Assembly (NCBI RefSeq): GCF_002292295.1
Contig: NZ_DBBS01000016.1
Span: forward strand, 5,730-69,729
Direction of reading: 5' to 3'
DNA length: 64,000 bases
DNA from: Sphingomonas sp. UBA978
Lineage (GTDB): Bacteria; Pseudomonadota; Alphaproteobacteria; Sphingomonadales; Sphingomonadaceae
The position numbers were made by a program, and so were the translations under genes. Below are positions 26,947 through 35,598 of this stretch, piece after piece (positions within the stretch are counted from its first letter, which is position 1; each line of letters begins with the position of its first letter). The notes beneath the pieces are model-generated. The model was not told the DNA's origin. It worked only from the letters and a program-made list of their open reading frames with translations, and made no database searches.

Positions 26947-27369
26947 TCAGATCAGCGCGAGTTCGGCCAGCTTGCCGACTAGAGCCGGGGGCATCGCGGC
27001 AAGGCCGTCCGCCTCGCCGCCCAGATCGGCCGGGGCATCCGCCGCCTCGAGATAACGCCAGCCCTGATGCGCGCGCTTGGGGCGGGCCTGTACCAGCACG
27101 AGCACGGGATCGATGTGGATCGCGACGCGGCCGCCCTCCGCCTCGCCGAAGCCGAGGATCGGCGAACGGGCGACGAGCTGGTGCTTCAGGATCCAGAACA
27201 GGGAGCCCTGCCCCGCCACCTCCTCGTGCCGCTTGGGCAAATAGCGCGTGGTAAGGAACACCGGGCCGTCGGCGGCGCGCAGGGTCAGACGCTCGGCGAG
27301 ATGCTCGACGCTGGTCGCGCCGAAGGCCACTTTGGTGAGGTGCAGCATGGACATGGCGATGTGGGTCAT
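26947..27369 (-). CDS. DUF1489 family protein
   Basis: A protein of about 140 residues matching DUF1489, a family restricted mainly to alphaproteobacteria. The signature is MLHLTKVAFGATSVEHLAER near the start, followed by FLTTRYLPKRHEEVAGQGSLFWILKHQLVARSPILGFGEAEGGRVAIHIDP. Start uncertain: ATG codons at 27369, 27354 and 27348 are all possible, with no clear ribosome binding site; homologues begin close to MLHL (27348). Function unknown. It converges with the DUF2807 cluster. Confidence 0.8.
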   Translation of the reverse strand: MTHIAMSMLHLTKVAFGATSVEHLAERLTLRAADGPVFLTTRYLPKRHEEVAGQGSLFWILKHQLVARSPILGFGEAEGGRVAIHIDPVLVLVQARPKRAHQGWRYLEAADAPADLGGEADGLAAMPPALVGKLAELALI

Positions 27370-27427
27370 GCCCGCACCGCCCGCAAGGCGCCTAGGGCCG
27401 ATCGCCATTCAGAAGATGGCGTGCCGA

Positions 27428-27504
27428 AAACGGTGGTTTCGTGTGACCCGGAGCACAGCGTACTTCCGGTACGCGAGCACCGGAAGCGCGCGAAACCGCC
27501 GTTT
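27428..27504. repeat. large imperfect palindrome between DUF1489 and mgtE
   Basis: AAACGGTGGTTTCG (27428-27441) and CGAAACCGCCGTTT (27491-27504) pair over 14 bases with one mismatch. Inside, CTTCCGGT and ACCGGAAG form a second stem, giving a long cruciform-type element of about 77 bases. It lies in the 127-base gap behind mgtE and looks like a dispersed palindromic repeat or a strong transcription end. Confidence 0.65.
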
Positions 27505-27535
27505 GCAGGCCGTCAGGGCTGAATGTCAAACGCCC

Positions 27536-28939
27536 CTAGGCGCCCAGCCCCCACAGGGTCGCCAAGCCGAGGAACGAGAAGAAGCCCATCACGTCGGTCA
27601 TCGTCGTCACGAACACCGCGGAGGAGACCGCGGGATCGATGTTGAACCGGTCGAGCGTTACCGGCACGACCACGCCGGTGATCCCGGCGATCAGGCTGTT
27701 GATGACCATCGCCATCGCGAACACGAGCGACAGATCGGCATTGCCGAAGATGATATAGGTGCCGAGCGCGCCGATCATGCCCAGCGACAGGCCGTTGGCG
27801 ATCGCGATGCGGAATTCGCGCACCACCATCCGCCACGTGTTCGAACTGGTCAGCTGGTTGGTCGCGAGCGCGCGGACCATGACCGCCAGCGTCTGCGTGC
27901 CGGCGTTGCCGCCCATCGCCGAGACGATCGGCATCAGCACCGCGAGCAAGGCGAACCGCGCGATCTCACCCTGGAATAGGCCGACGACCGAGGCGGAGAG
28001 CATCGTCGTGCCGAGGTTGATCGTCAGCCAGATCAGCCGCGTGCGGACGGTGAAGCGGATCGGTTCGTTGATGTCGCCGTCGCCCGCACCGGACAGCAGC
28101 AGCGTATCCTCGCCCGCTTCCTCCTGGATGATGTGGACGATGTCATCGACGGTGATCATGCCGACCAGCCGGTTCGCCGAATCGACCACCGCGGCGCTGA
28201 TGAGCGCATATTTCTGGAAGCGGAGCGCGACCTCTTCCTGATCCATGTCGACCGGGATCAGCGTCTGTTCGCGCTTCATCACGTCGCCGATCGCGATGCT
28301 GCGCGGCGTGCGCAGGATCCACGACAGCTGGCAGGTGCCGACCGGGTGATGGCCGGCATCGACGACGAAGATTTCCCAGAAGTCGGTCGTCAGCTCTTCG
28401 TGATGGCGCAGGAAATCGATCGCGTCGCCGACCGTCCAGTGATCCGGCACCGCGATCAGCTCGCGCTGCATCAGGCGGCCGGCGGATTCCTCGGGATAGG
28501 ACAAAGCCTCCTCGATCGCGGCGCGATCATCGGGGTCCAATGCGCGCAGCACCGCGCGCTGGTCCGCTTCCTCCATGTCCTCGATGATCGCGACGGCGTC
28601 GTCGGTATCGAGTTCGGACGCGAGGTCGGCGACCTGCGTCGGGGTCAGCGCATCGATCAGGTCCTCGCGGACGTAATCGTTCATCTCGGCGAAGACGTCG
28701 CCGTCGAGCAGGTCGGTCAGCGCCTTGGCGAGGCTGCCGCGATCCTCGTGCGGGGTCAGTTCGAACAGGTCGGCGATGTCGGCCGGGTGCAGCGGCTCGA
28801 CCAGTGCGCGCGCCGCCTCGTCGTCGCCGTCGGCGACCGCGTCGAGCACCGCGCGGACGAATTCGGGACGCAGCCGGTCGTCCTCGTCCAGTTCGTCCTG
28901 TTCGACGACGGGGGCGTCGGGAAGCTCGGTGTCGCTCAT
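27536..28939 (-). CDS. mgtE: magnesium transporter MgtE
   Basis: A 467-residue MgtE. The cytosolic N domain (about 25-140, superhelical repeats such as LHPADIADLFE and DDAVAIIEDME) is followed by two CBS domains (about 150-280, AGRLMQRELIAV and VGMITVDDIVHIIQEEAGED). A five-helix membrane domain (about 300-467) contains the pore motif PIVSAMGGNAGTQTLAVMVRALA. The cytosolic part senses Mg2+ and gates the channel. The very acidic N-terminus (QDELDEDDRL) is common in alphaproteobacterial forms. It appears monocistronic. Confidence 0.94.
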   Translation of the reverse strand: MSDTELPDAPVVEQDELDEDDRLRPEFVRAVLDAVADGDDEAARALVEPLHPADIADLFELTPHEDRGSLAKALTDLLDGDVFAEMNDYVREDLIDALTPTQVADLASELDTDDAVAIIEDMEEADQRAVLRALDPDDRAAIEEALSYPEESAGRLMQRELIAVPDHWTVGDAIDFLRHHEELTTDFWEIFVVDAGHHPVGTCQLSWILRTPRSIAIGDVMKREQTLIPVDMDQEEVALRFQKYALISAAVVDSANRLVGMITVDDIVHIIQEEAGEDTLLLSGAGDGDINEPIRFTVRTRLIWLTINLGTTMLSASVVGLFQGEIARFALLAVLMPIVSAMGGNAGTQTLAVMVRALATNQLTSSNTWRMVVREFRIAIANGLSLGMIGALGTYIIFGNADLSLVFAMAMVINSLIAGITGVVVPVTLDRFNIDPAVSSAVFVTTMTDVMGFFSFLGLATLWGLGA

Positions 28940-29067
28940 CGCTGCTCCTTCCCGGTCTGGCGTGCGTGGAGGGCGTCTAGCCCGCGACGGAACGAATGGC
29001 CACCCGCGGAAATTTGCCCTTCGGCACTTGCGACACTAATTGCGCCATCAACCATAAAGGACACACC

Positions 29068-29526
29068 ATGGCCGATACCTTCAACACCCTGACACTCAGC
29101 CTGGATGATGGCGACGTGACCATCAAGCTGCGCTCCGATCTTGCCCCCAACCATGTCGCGCGCATCGCCGAGCTCGCCAACGAGGGCTTCTACGACGGCG
29201 TCCCCTTCCACCGCGTCATCCCCGGCTTCATGGCGCAGGGCGGCGACGGCGGTCGCGGCGACGGCACCGGCGGGTCGAGCAAGCCCAACCTCAAGCAGGA
29301 ATTCAGCAAGGAGCCACACGTCCGCGGCATCTGTTCGATGGCGCGCACCAGCGATCCGAATTCGGCGAACAGCCAGTTCTTCATCGTGTTCGACGACGCG
29401 CGCTTCCTCGACAACCAGTACACCGTGTGGGGCGAAGTGACGTCCGGCATGGAGCTGATCGACGCGCTGCCCAAGGGCGAGCCGCCCCGCGCACCGGGCA
29501 AGATCGTCAAGGCCCGCGCCGAGTGA
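29068..29526 (+). CDS. cyclophilin-type peptidyl-prolyl isomerase
   Basis: A 152-residue cytosolic cyclophilin. Catalytic features are visible: FHRVIPGFMAQGGD (catalytic Arg), FSMAR-type sequence CSMARTSDPNSANSQFFIVF (Gln, Phe of the active site) and FLDNQYTVWGEVTSGMELID. There is no signal peptide, so it is the PpiB-like cytoplasmic form. ATG 29068 is preceded by AAAGGA. An inverted pair of REP-like repeats follows the gene. Confidence 0.93.
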   Translation: MADTFNTLTLSLDDGDVTIKLRSDLAPNHVARIAELANEGFYDGVPFHRVIPGFMAQGGDGGRGDGTGGSSKPNLKQEFSKEPHVRGICSMARTSDPNSANSQFFIVFDDARFLDNQYTVWGEVTSGMELIDALPKGEPPRAPGKIVKARAE

Positions 29527-29562
29527 TGTGACTTGGGGGAAGGGTTCACGCCCTTTCCCACC

Positions 29563-29665
29563 CGTCATCCCGGCGAACGCCGGGACCCATGGTGGCGAGC
29601 GGCTGATGGCAGGAACCACCCCCGCCCGATCGTATCCATGGATCCCGGCGTTCGCCGGGATGACG
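29563..29665. repeat. inverted pair of REP-like repeats
   Basis: CGTCATCCCGGCGAACGCCG at 29563 onward, continuing to CCATGG (29592), is mirrored by CCATGGATCCCGGCGTTCGC (29636 onward) ending GGGATGACG at 29665. Each copy contains its own CCCGGCG...CGCCGGG hairpin. The pair sits between the convergent cyclophilin and LysR genes and could act as a bidirectional terminator or mRNA stabiliser. Related units lie near 6390 and at 39149-39245. Confidence 0.8.
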
Positions 29666-29681
29666 AGATTGGGGTTCGTTC

Positions 29682-30569
29682 TTAAACCTCCCCCAGCGTC
29701 CGGATCAGCCAGTCGTGGAACATCCGCACCGGCCGCTGTTGCAGCGCGCGGGGGCGGCAGACGAACCAGTAGCTGTACGGGCTCTCCACCACGATATCGA
29801 ACAGCCGCACCAGCCGCGGGTCGCGTGCGTCCTGGAAATGGCTTTCGTGCATGAAGGCGACGCCGAGGCCCTGCGCCGCCGCCTCGAGCATCAGCGCACC
29901 CGAATCGAAGAAGTCGATCGCCAGCGGCTCGACGTCGTGCACCCCCGCCGATTCGCGCCATGCGGTGAAGGTGTCGGGCATCTCGCGATGGATCAGCGCG
30001 GTGAGGCCGGCGAGCTGTTCGGGCCGCGTCACCGCATCCGGCCCCTCCAGCAGCGTCTTGGCACCGATCACATAGACCGAATTGCGGTCGAGCCGCTTGG
30101 CATAGAGCGTCGGCTCGATCTCGCGCGACAGCGCGATCACCGCGTCCAGCCCCTCGCCGAGCCGCGCGACGCCATGGCCCGCGGTGTCGATGTCGAGGTG
30201 GAGTTCGGGATGCGCGGCGCGCAACTCGCCGAGCCGCGGGAACAGCCGCTGCGAGGCGAACAGCGGCAGGATGCCGAGCCGCAACCGCAGCACCTCGACC
30301 GTCCCCGTCATCCCCTCGACCGCGTCCGACAGGCTGTCGAGCACCGGCGCGATCTGGCCAAGCAGCCGTTCGCCGTCGGCGTTGAGCACCATCGCCTGGT
30401 GACGGCGTTCGAACAGCGGACGGTCGATGAACCGTTCGAGCGACTGGACGCGGCGGCTGAGCGCGGGGGCGGACAGCGCGAGCTCGGTCGCGGCCGCCTT
30501 GACCGATCCCAGTCGCGCGACCTGTACGAAGGCTTCGATCGCGCCCAGCGGCGGCAGCCTGCGCATCAC
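29682..30569 (-). CDS. LysR-type transcription regulator (GcvA-like)
   Basis: A 295-residue LTTR. The N-terminal winged helix (RRLPPLGAIEAFVQVARLGSVKAAATELALSAPALSRRVQSLE) is of the GcvA type, beginning with RLPPL-A. The effector domain follows from about residue 90. LTTRs usually regulate a divergent neighbour; here the divergent neighbour is a candidate small RNA and then the CDC48 ATPase, so the target is unclear. The effector is unknown. Confidence 0.9.
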   Translation of the reverse strand: MMRRLPPLGAIEAFVQVARLGSVKAAATELALSAPALSRRVQSLERFIDRPLFERRHQAMVLNADGERLLGQIAPVLDSLSDAVEGMTGTVEVLRLRLGILPLFASQRLFPRLGELRAAHPELHLDIDTAGHGVARLGEGLDAVIALSREIEPTLYAKRLDRNSVYVIGAKTLLEGPDAVTRPEQLAGLTALIHREMPDTFTAWRESAGVHDVEPLAIDFFDSGALMLEAAAQGLGVAFMHESHFQDARDPRLVRLFDIVVESPYSYWFVCRPRALQQRPVRMFHDWLIRTLGEV

Positions 30570-30639
30570 TCTCCTCCTTGCCCGTCGTGCGGGTCAACGA
30601 ATGCAACTTCTGCAATCGTACCGGATCTTTTCGCACTTG

Positions 30640-30735
30640 CAACATAAAGCTGCCGGCGACAAAAAGCCCGTGCCTTTCAGGCATCCTCTCCTAAAACTTT
30701 CACGGGCTGGCGCTTCATGCGCCGGCCCTTTTTTT
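30640..30735 (+). ncRNA. candidate small RNA or attenuator before the CDC48 gene
   Basis: A strong intrinsic terminator points rightward (GGGCTGGCGC 30704-30713, loop TTCAT, GCGCCGGCCC 30719-30728, then seven T) with no gene in front of it. Upstream, AGCCCGTG (30665-30672) can pair with CACGGGCT (30701-30708), which overlaps the left arm of the terminator, so the two folds exclude each other. Between them lies an unpaired CCTCTCCT (30685-30692), an anti-ribosome-binding-site motif typical of regulatory RNAs such as alphaproteobacterial suhB/MmgR. It may be a free small RNA or a leader controlling the downstream ATPase. The 5' end is a guess. Confidence 0.55.
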
Positions 30736-30823
30736 GTCCTGTCCCGGGCAAGGGTTACCCTCGCACAGCCGGAACCGGCTTCCTATCTCGCGCGCTTCGA
30801 ACGAGCTTCGAGGAACGTATTTG

Positions 30824-33115
30824 ATGGCCGACAGCGATACCCCCACCCGCAAGATCCAGGTGGCGAACAGCCGACCGGAGGATTCCGGCCGCGGCCTCGC
30901 GCACCTGCCGCGCAGCCTGATGGCCGCGCTGGGGGTGGGCGAGGGCGACGTGATCGAGATCGTCGGCAAGCAATCCACCCCGGCGCGCGCGGTCGGCCCC
31001 TATCCCGAGGACGAGGGGATCGAGATCCTGCGCATCGACGGCCTGCAACGCGCCAATGCCGGCGTCGGCGCAGGTGACTTCGTCGAAGTGCGCGCGGTCG
31101 AATCCAAGCCCGCGACGCGCGTCGTCTTCGCGCCGGCGCAGGCCAACCTGCGCCTGCAGGGCCAGCCGCAGGCGTTGAAGCGCACCTTCTTCGGCCGGCC
31201 GCTCTGCCAGGGCGACGTCGTCGCGACCGCCGGCCACCAGCGCGTCGGCAACATGCCGCCGGGCATCCAGCAGTTCATGAACGCGCCCGCCTATGCGTTG
31301 CAGGAAATTCGCCTCGCGGTCGTTTCGGCGAGCCCCAAGGGCGTCGTCCATATCGACGAGAATACCGAGATCGAGCTGCGCCCCGAATATGAGGAGCCGA
31401 CGCAGCGCCGCGCCGACGTCACCTATGACGATATCGGCGGCATGGGCCAGACGATCGACCAGCTGCGCGAGATGGTCGAGCTGCCGCTCCGCTATCCTGA
31501 GCTGTTTCAACGCCTCGGCGTCGATCCGCCCAAGGGACTGCTGCTCTATGGCCCTCCCGGCACCGGCAAGACGCGCCTCGCCCGCGCGGTCGCCAACGAA
31601 TCGGACGCGTCGTTCTTCCTCATCAACGGGCCGGAGATCATGGGCTCGGCCTATGGTGAATCGGAAGGCCGGCTGCGCGAGATCTTCGAGGAAGCGGCCA
31701 AGTCCGCGCCCTCGATCGTGTTCATCGACGAGATCGATTCGATCGCCCCCAAGCGCGGCAACGTGCAGGGCGAGGCGGAGAAGCGCGTCGTCGCCCAGCT
31801 GCTGACGCTGATGGACGGGCTCGAATCGCGCGCCAACCTCGTCGTCATCGCCGCGACCAACCGGCCGGAGGCGATCGACGAGGCCCTGCGCAGGCCCGGC
31901 CGCTTCGACCGCGAGATCGTCGTCGGCGTGCCGGACGAGCGCGGCCGCCGCGAAATCCTCGGCATCCACACCCGCGGCATGCCCCTGGGCGACAAGGTCG
32001 ATCTCGCCGAGCTGGCGCGCACGACCTATGGCTTCGTCGGTGCCGACCTCGCCGCGCTGACCCGCGAGGCGGCGATCGAGGCGGTGCGGCGGATCATGCC
32101 GCGCCTCAACCTCGAGGAGCGCACCGTGCCGCCCGAGGTGCTCGACGAGCTGTCGGTCACACGCGAGGATTTCCTCGAGGCATTGAAGCGCGTCCAGCCG
32201 AGCGCGATGCGCGAGGTGATGGTGGAGGCGCCACGCGTCCGCTGGGACGATGTCGGCGGGCTCGACGCGGCGCAGAACCGGCTGAAGGAAGGCGTCGAGC
32301 TGCCGCTGAAAGACCCCGACGCCTTCCGCCGGCTCGGCATCCGGCCGGCCAAGGGCTTCCTGCTCTACGGCCCGCCCGGCACCGGCAAGACGCTGCTGGC
32401 CAAGGCGGTCGCGCGCGAGGCGGAGGCGAATTTCATCGCCACCAAATCGTCCGACCTGCTGAGCAAATGGTATGGCGAGAGCGAACAGCAGATCACCCGC
32501 CTGTTTCAGCGCGCGCGGCAGGTGGCGCCGTGCGTGATCTTCATCGACGAACTCGACAGCCTCGTGCCGGCGCGCGGCTCCGGCGCGGGCGAACCGCAGG
32601 TGACCGAACGCGTGGTCAACACGATCCTCGCCGAGATGGACGGGCTGGAGGAATTGCAGTCGGTCGTCGTGATCGGCGCGACCAACCGGCCCAATCTGAT
32701 CGACCCGGCGCTGTTGCGACCGGGCCGGTTCGACGAACTGGTCTATGTCGGCGTCCCCAATACCGAAGGGCGGCGCCGCATCCTCGCGATCCAGACGCAG
32801 AAGATGCCGCTGGCGGGCGACGTCGATCTGGACGAGGTCGCACGGGCGACCGACCGTTTCACCGGCGCCGATCTGGAGGATGTCGTCCGCCGCGCCGGCC
32901 TGACCGCGCTGCGCCGCTCGCTGCAATCGACAGAGGTGACGATGGCGGACTTCACCGAGGCGCTCACCGAATCGCGCGCCAGCGTGACGCCGGAGATGGA
33001 GAAGGATTACGAACAGATCGCGGCACGGTTGAAGCAGGATGCGGCGGCGATCCAGCCGCTCGGCTTCATTTCGCCGGGGCAGTTGCAGAGCCGCGGCAGC
33101 AAGGCGGACGTCTAG
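30824..33115 (+). CDS. CDC48/VAT-type AAA ATPase
   Basis: A 763-residue protein with full CDC48 architecture: a double-psi barrel/N domain (about 10-190), then D1 with Walker A GPPGTGKT at 243-250 and Walker B FIDEID at 300-305, and D2 with Walker A at 516-523 and Walker B FIDELD at 572-577. Arginine-finger regions (RRPGRFDREI, LRPGRFDELV) are intact. CDC48/p97 extracts and unfolds proteins; bacterial forms occur sporadically. ATG 30824 follows GAGGAA. The lack of a ubiquitin system makes the substrate route unknown. It lies behind the candidate small RNA and terminator. Confidence 0.93.
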   Translation: MADSDTPTRKIQVANSRPEDSGRGLAHLPRSLMAALGVGEGDVIEIVGKQSTPARAVGPYPEDEGIEILRIDGLQRANAGVGAGDFVEVRAVESKPATRVVFAPAQANLRLQGQPQALKRTFFGRPLCQGDVVATAGHQRVGNMPPGIQQFMNAPAYALQEIRLAVVSASPKGVVHIDENTEIELRPEYEEPTQRRADVTYDDIGGMGQTIDQLREMVELPLRYPELFQRLGVDPPKGLLLYGPPGTGKTRLARAVANESDASFFLINGPEIMGSAYGESEGRLREIFEEAAKSAPSIVFIDEIDSIAPKRGNVQGEAEKRVVAQLLTLMDGLESRANLVVIAATNRPEAIDEALRRPGRFDREIVVGVPDERGRREILGIHTRGMPLGDKVDLAELARTTYGFVGADLAALTREAAIEAVRRIMPRLNLEERTVPPEVLDELSVTREDFLEALKRVQPSAMREVMVEAPRVRWDDVGGLDAAQNRLKEGVELPLKDPDAFRRLGIRPAKGFLLYGPPGTGKTLLAKAVAREAEANFIATKSSDLLSKWYGESEQQITRLFQRARQVAPCVIFIDELDSLVPARGSGAGEPQVTERVVNTILAEMDGLEELQSVVVIGATNRPNLIDPALLRPGRFDELVYVGVPNTEGRRRILAIQTQKMPLAGDVDLDEVARATDRFTGADLEDVVRRAGLTALRRSLQSTEVTMADFTEALTESRASVTPEMEKDYEQIAARLKQDAAAIQPLGFISPGQLQSRGSKADV

Positions 33116-33229
33116 ATCCTCCCGCCCTCTCTCTTCCGGCGCCCGGCGCCGGCGGGGTGAGGATGAGTTGCGCCCCGTATCCGGAGACACACGATCTTCC
33201 ATCTGATTTTCAGCCTGCCCGCGCTCCTC

Positions 33230-34312
33230 GTGCTCGCCCGCTTCGTCTGGCCGCTCGCGCTGCCGCTGGGGATCAAGGTGGTCGTCGCGCTGCTGCTGAT
33301 CGCGGCGTCGCAATATCATCTGTGGAACCGGCTCTCGTCTGGATCGGTGTTCTCGCCCGAATTCCCGCGGCCGTTCGTCATCCTGTTCAACTGGGCGTTC
33401 GGCGGAATCCTGCTGCTCGCGATGCTGGTGCTGCTCACCGACGCGATCCTGCTGCTCGCCAGACCGGTGCTGGGCCATTGGCCGGTCGTGCCGGACGGAA
33501 TGCGCTACGCCATGGCCGGCGTCGCTGCGGTGTTCGCCGGCCTCGGCGTCGCCAATGCGATTCGCGTGCCGCCGGTCGAGGAGGTCGAGATCGCGATCCC
33601 CGGCCTGCCGCCGCAGTTCGACGGCTATCGCCTGGTGCAGCTCACCGACATGCACATCAGCCGGCTGTTCCCGGCGCGCTGGAGCCGGGCCGTGGTGGAT
33701 CGCACCAATGCGCTGGACGCCGACCTGATCGTCGTCACCGGCGACTTCATCGACGGCACGCTCGATGCCCGCCGCGCCGATGTCGAACCGCTGCGCGACC
33801 TGCACGCCCGCGACGGCGTCTATGCAATTCCCGGCAACCACGAATATTTCTTCGGCTACGAAGCCTATATGCGCCATTTCGCCGGCATGGGGATGACCAT
33901 CCTCGCCAACCGTCATGCGGTGCTGACCCGCGACGGCGGACGGCTCGTGCTCGCCGGAGTCACTGACGCCTCCGCCCCGGCGACCGGGCGGCCCGGCCCC
34001 GATCTCGCCGCGGCGCTGGCCGGCGCACCCGCGGATACGCCGATCGTCCTGCTCGATCACCAGCCCAGGAACGCCCGCAACGCCGCCGCGCGCGGCGTTG
34101 CGCTGCAGTTGTCGGGGCACACGCATGGCGGGATGATCGCCGGTTTCGACCGGTTGTTCGCCGGCCCCAATGGGGGATTCGTGTCGCGGCGCTATGCGGT
34201 CGACGGCATGACGCTCTACGTCAACAACGGCACCGCACTCTGGCCCGGCTTCGCCCTACGCCTCGGCCGGCCGTCGGAGCTGACCCGCATCACCTTGCGC
34301 CGCGCCGACTAG
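33230..34312 (+). CDS. metallophosphoesterase, membrane-anchored (YkuE/YaeI-like)
   Basis: About 360 residues. Three or four membrane helices (residues 1-105) precede a calcineurin-like phosphoesterase domain with the metal ligands in order: LTDMHIS (DxH), VVTGDFIDG (GDxxD), PGNHEYF (GNHE), LDHQP and LSGHTHGGM (GHTHGG). The catalytic site therefore faces the periplasm or a surface loop. The start is doubtful: GTG 33230 cuts into a helix, whereas the same frame reads naturally (IFHLIFSLPALLVLARFVWP) back to an ATC at 33194 that has GGAGA six bases upstream. No ATG, GTG or TTG lies between the upstream in-frame stop (33164) and 33230. Confidence 0.87.
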   Translation: MLARFVWPLALPLGIKVVVALLLIAASQYHLWNRLSSGSVFSPEFPRPFVILFNWAFGGILLLAMLVLLTDAILLLARPVLGHWPVVPDGMRYAMAGVAAVFAGLGVANAIRVPPVEEVEIAIPGLPPQFDGYRLVQLTDMHISRLFPARWSRAVVDRTNALDADLIVVTGDFIDGTLDARRADVEPLRDLHARDGVYAIPGNHEYFFGYEAYMRHFAGMGMTILANRHAVLTRDGGRLVLAGVTDASAPATGRPGPDLAAALAGAPADTPIVLLDHQPRNARNAAARGVALQLSGHTHGGMIAGFDRLFAGPNGGFVSRRYAVDGMTLYVNNGTALWPGFALRLGRPSELTRITLRRAD

Positions 34313-35598
34313 CGCTCGCGCAACGCCGCCCAGGCATAAGCGAACAATACCACCAGCGCCGCCGCCGCGGTCAGATAGGGCAGCGGCCGCGAGATCTCGT
34401 ACAGGCCGACCCCGATCGACGGCCCCAGCACGAAGCTGGCGCCGTTGACGCTCGTCACCTTCCCCGCGACCGACCCCTGCGCCGCCGCGCCGACCGCAAG
34501 GCTCGACCCCGCGGTGAACCCCGGCCGGGTGAAGCCGAAGCCGAGATTGGCCAAAGCGTAGGCGGTCGCGATCCCGTAGAGCGAGGTCGCCAGCCCGGTC
34601 AGCGCGACGCCCGCCGCCGCCAGCACCAGCCCGACCAGCACCAGCCGCCGCGGGCTGAGGCCGAGCAGCGGGATCACCCCCCATTGTACCAGCAAAGCGG
34701 CGCCCGCCCCCATCATCAGCACGATGCCGGTCGGCTCCAGCGCCAGCGCCGGGGCGATTCCGAGCCGGTCGATGACCAGAAACCCGATCGCCTGACTGGT
34801 CATCGCCTGCGCATGCCCCATCACCAACCCGGCGATCATCCAGCCGCGCACTCTCGGATCGAAATAGCCGACATGTTCGACATGCGGCTGCGTCGCGGCG
34901 GTGACGCTCGCGCCGGTGGGGGCACCGCCGATCGAGGGATAGGCGGAGGATGCGCCATGTTCGTGATGCGGCGACAGCCGGTCGTCGGGCAGCATCGTCC
35001 GCACCGTGATCCACACGCCGACGCCGAACAACGCGAAGACGAACGCCGGTCCGGCGAGCCCGATCTCGACCCCGCCGATGCTGCCGAGCAGCAGATAGGG
35101 CGCCACCGCCGGCCCCAGGATCGTCCCCAGCCCGAACGCGCTCGCCAGCAGGGTCAGCGCCCGCGTCCGCTCCTCGCGGCTGGTCTCGCCGGCGACCAGC
35201 GCCTGCACCGCGGGCGGCGCGGCGGAGCCGAAGGTGCCGTAGATCAGCCGCCCGGCGATGAAGAGGCCGAATGCGGCGGTGCCGCCGATCCAGCCGTTGA
35301 TCCCCGCCGCCAGGAACACGCCGCACAGGCTCAGCGACACCGCGAACCCGCCCATGCCGAGCAGGATCATCGACCGGCGCCCGCGCGTGTCCGACCGGTT
35401 CGCCCAGAACGGCGCGGCGAGCACCCACAGCAGCGCCGACACCGAAAACGCCGCCGCCACCGCCCGGTCGGCGACGCCGAGCGACCGGCCGAGCGCCGGC
35501 AGGATCGATTGCAGCGCGGTATTGCCAGCCGCGATCGTCAGCATGACGAGGAACATCAACGCGAAGCGACGGTCGGTCGCCGCCCGGGCCGCGATCAT
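34309..35598 (-). CDS. MFS transporter
   Basis: A 429-residue major facilitator with 12 predicted helices. The loop 2-3 motif A is recognisable (WANRSDTRGRRSMILLG, D and RGRR conserved), and motif C-like glycine/proline spacing (LASAFGLGTILGPAVAPYL) points to a drug:H+ antiporter. The central loop (about 205-245) is histidine-rich. It follows the ABM-fold gene with an ATGA overlap. Four bases of its end overlap the metallophosphoesterase gene on the other strand. Confidence 0.88.
   Translation of the reverse strand: MIAARAATDRRFALMFLVMLTIAAGNTALQSILPALGRSLGVADRAVAAAFSVSALLWVLAAPFWANRSDTRGRRSMILLGMGGFAVSLSLCGVFLAAGINGWIGGTAAFGLFIAGRLIYGTFGSAAPPAVQALVAGETSREERTRALTLLASAFGLGTILGPAVAPYLLLGSIGGVEIGLAGPAFVFALFGVGVWITVRTMLPDDRLSPHHEHGASSAYPSIGGAPTGASVTAATQPHVEHVGYFDPRVRGWMIAGLVMGHAQAMTSQAIGFLVIDRLGIAPALALEPTGIVLMMGAGAALLVQWGVIPLLGLSPRRLVLVGLVLAAAGVALTGLATSLYGIATAYALANLGFGFTRPGFTAGSSLAVGAAAQGSVAGKVTSVNGASFVLGPSIGVGLYEISRPLPYLTAAAALVVLFAYAWAALRER

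Noticed and set aside
30755..34126. Frame of more than 1100 codons opposite the CDC48 and phosphoesterase genes
   Set aside because: Shadow of two genes with complete catalytic motifs on the other strand; composition is Arg/Asp/His-rich without motifs.
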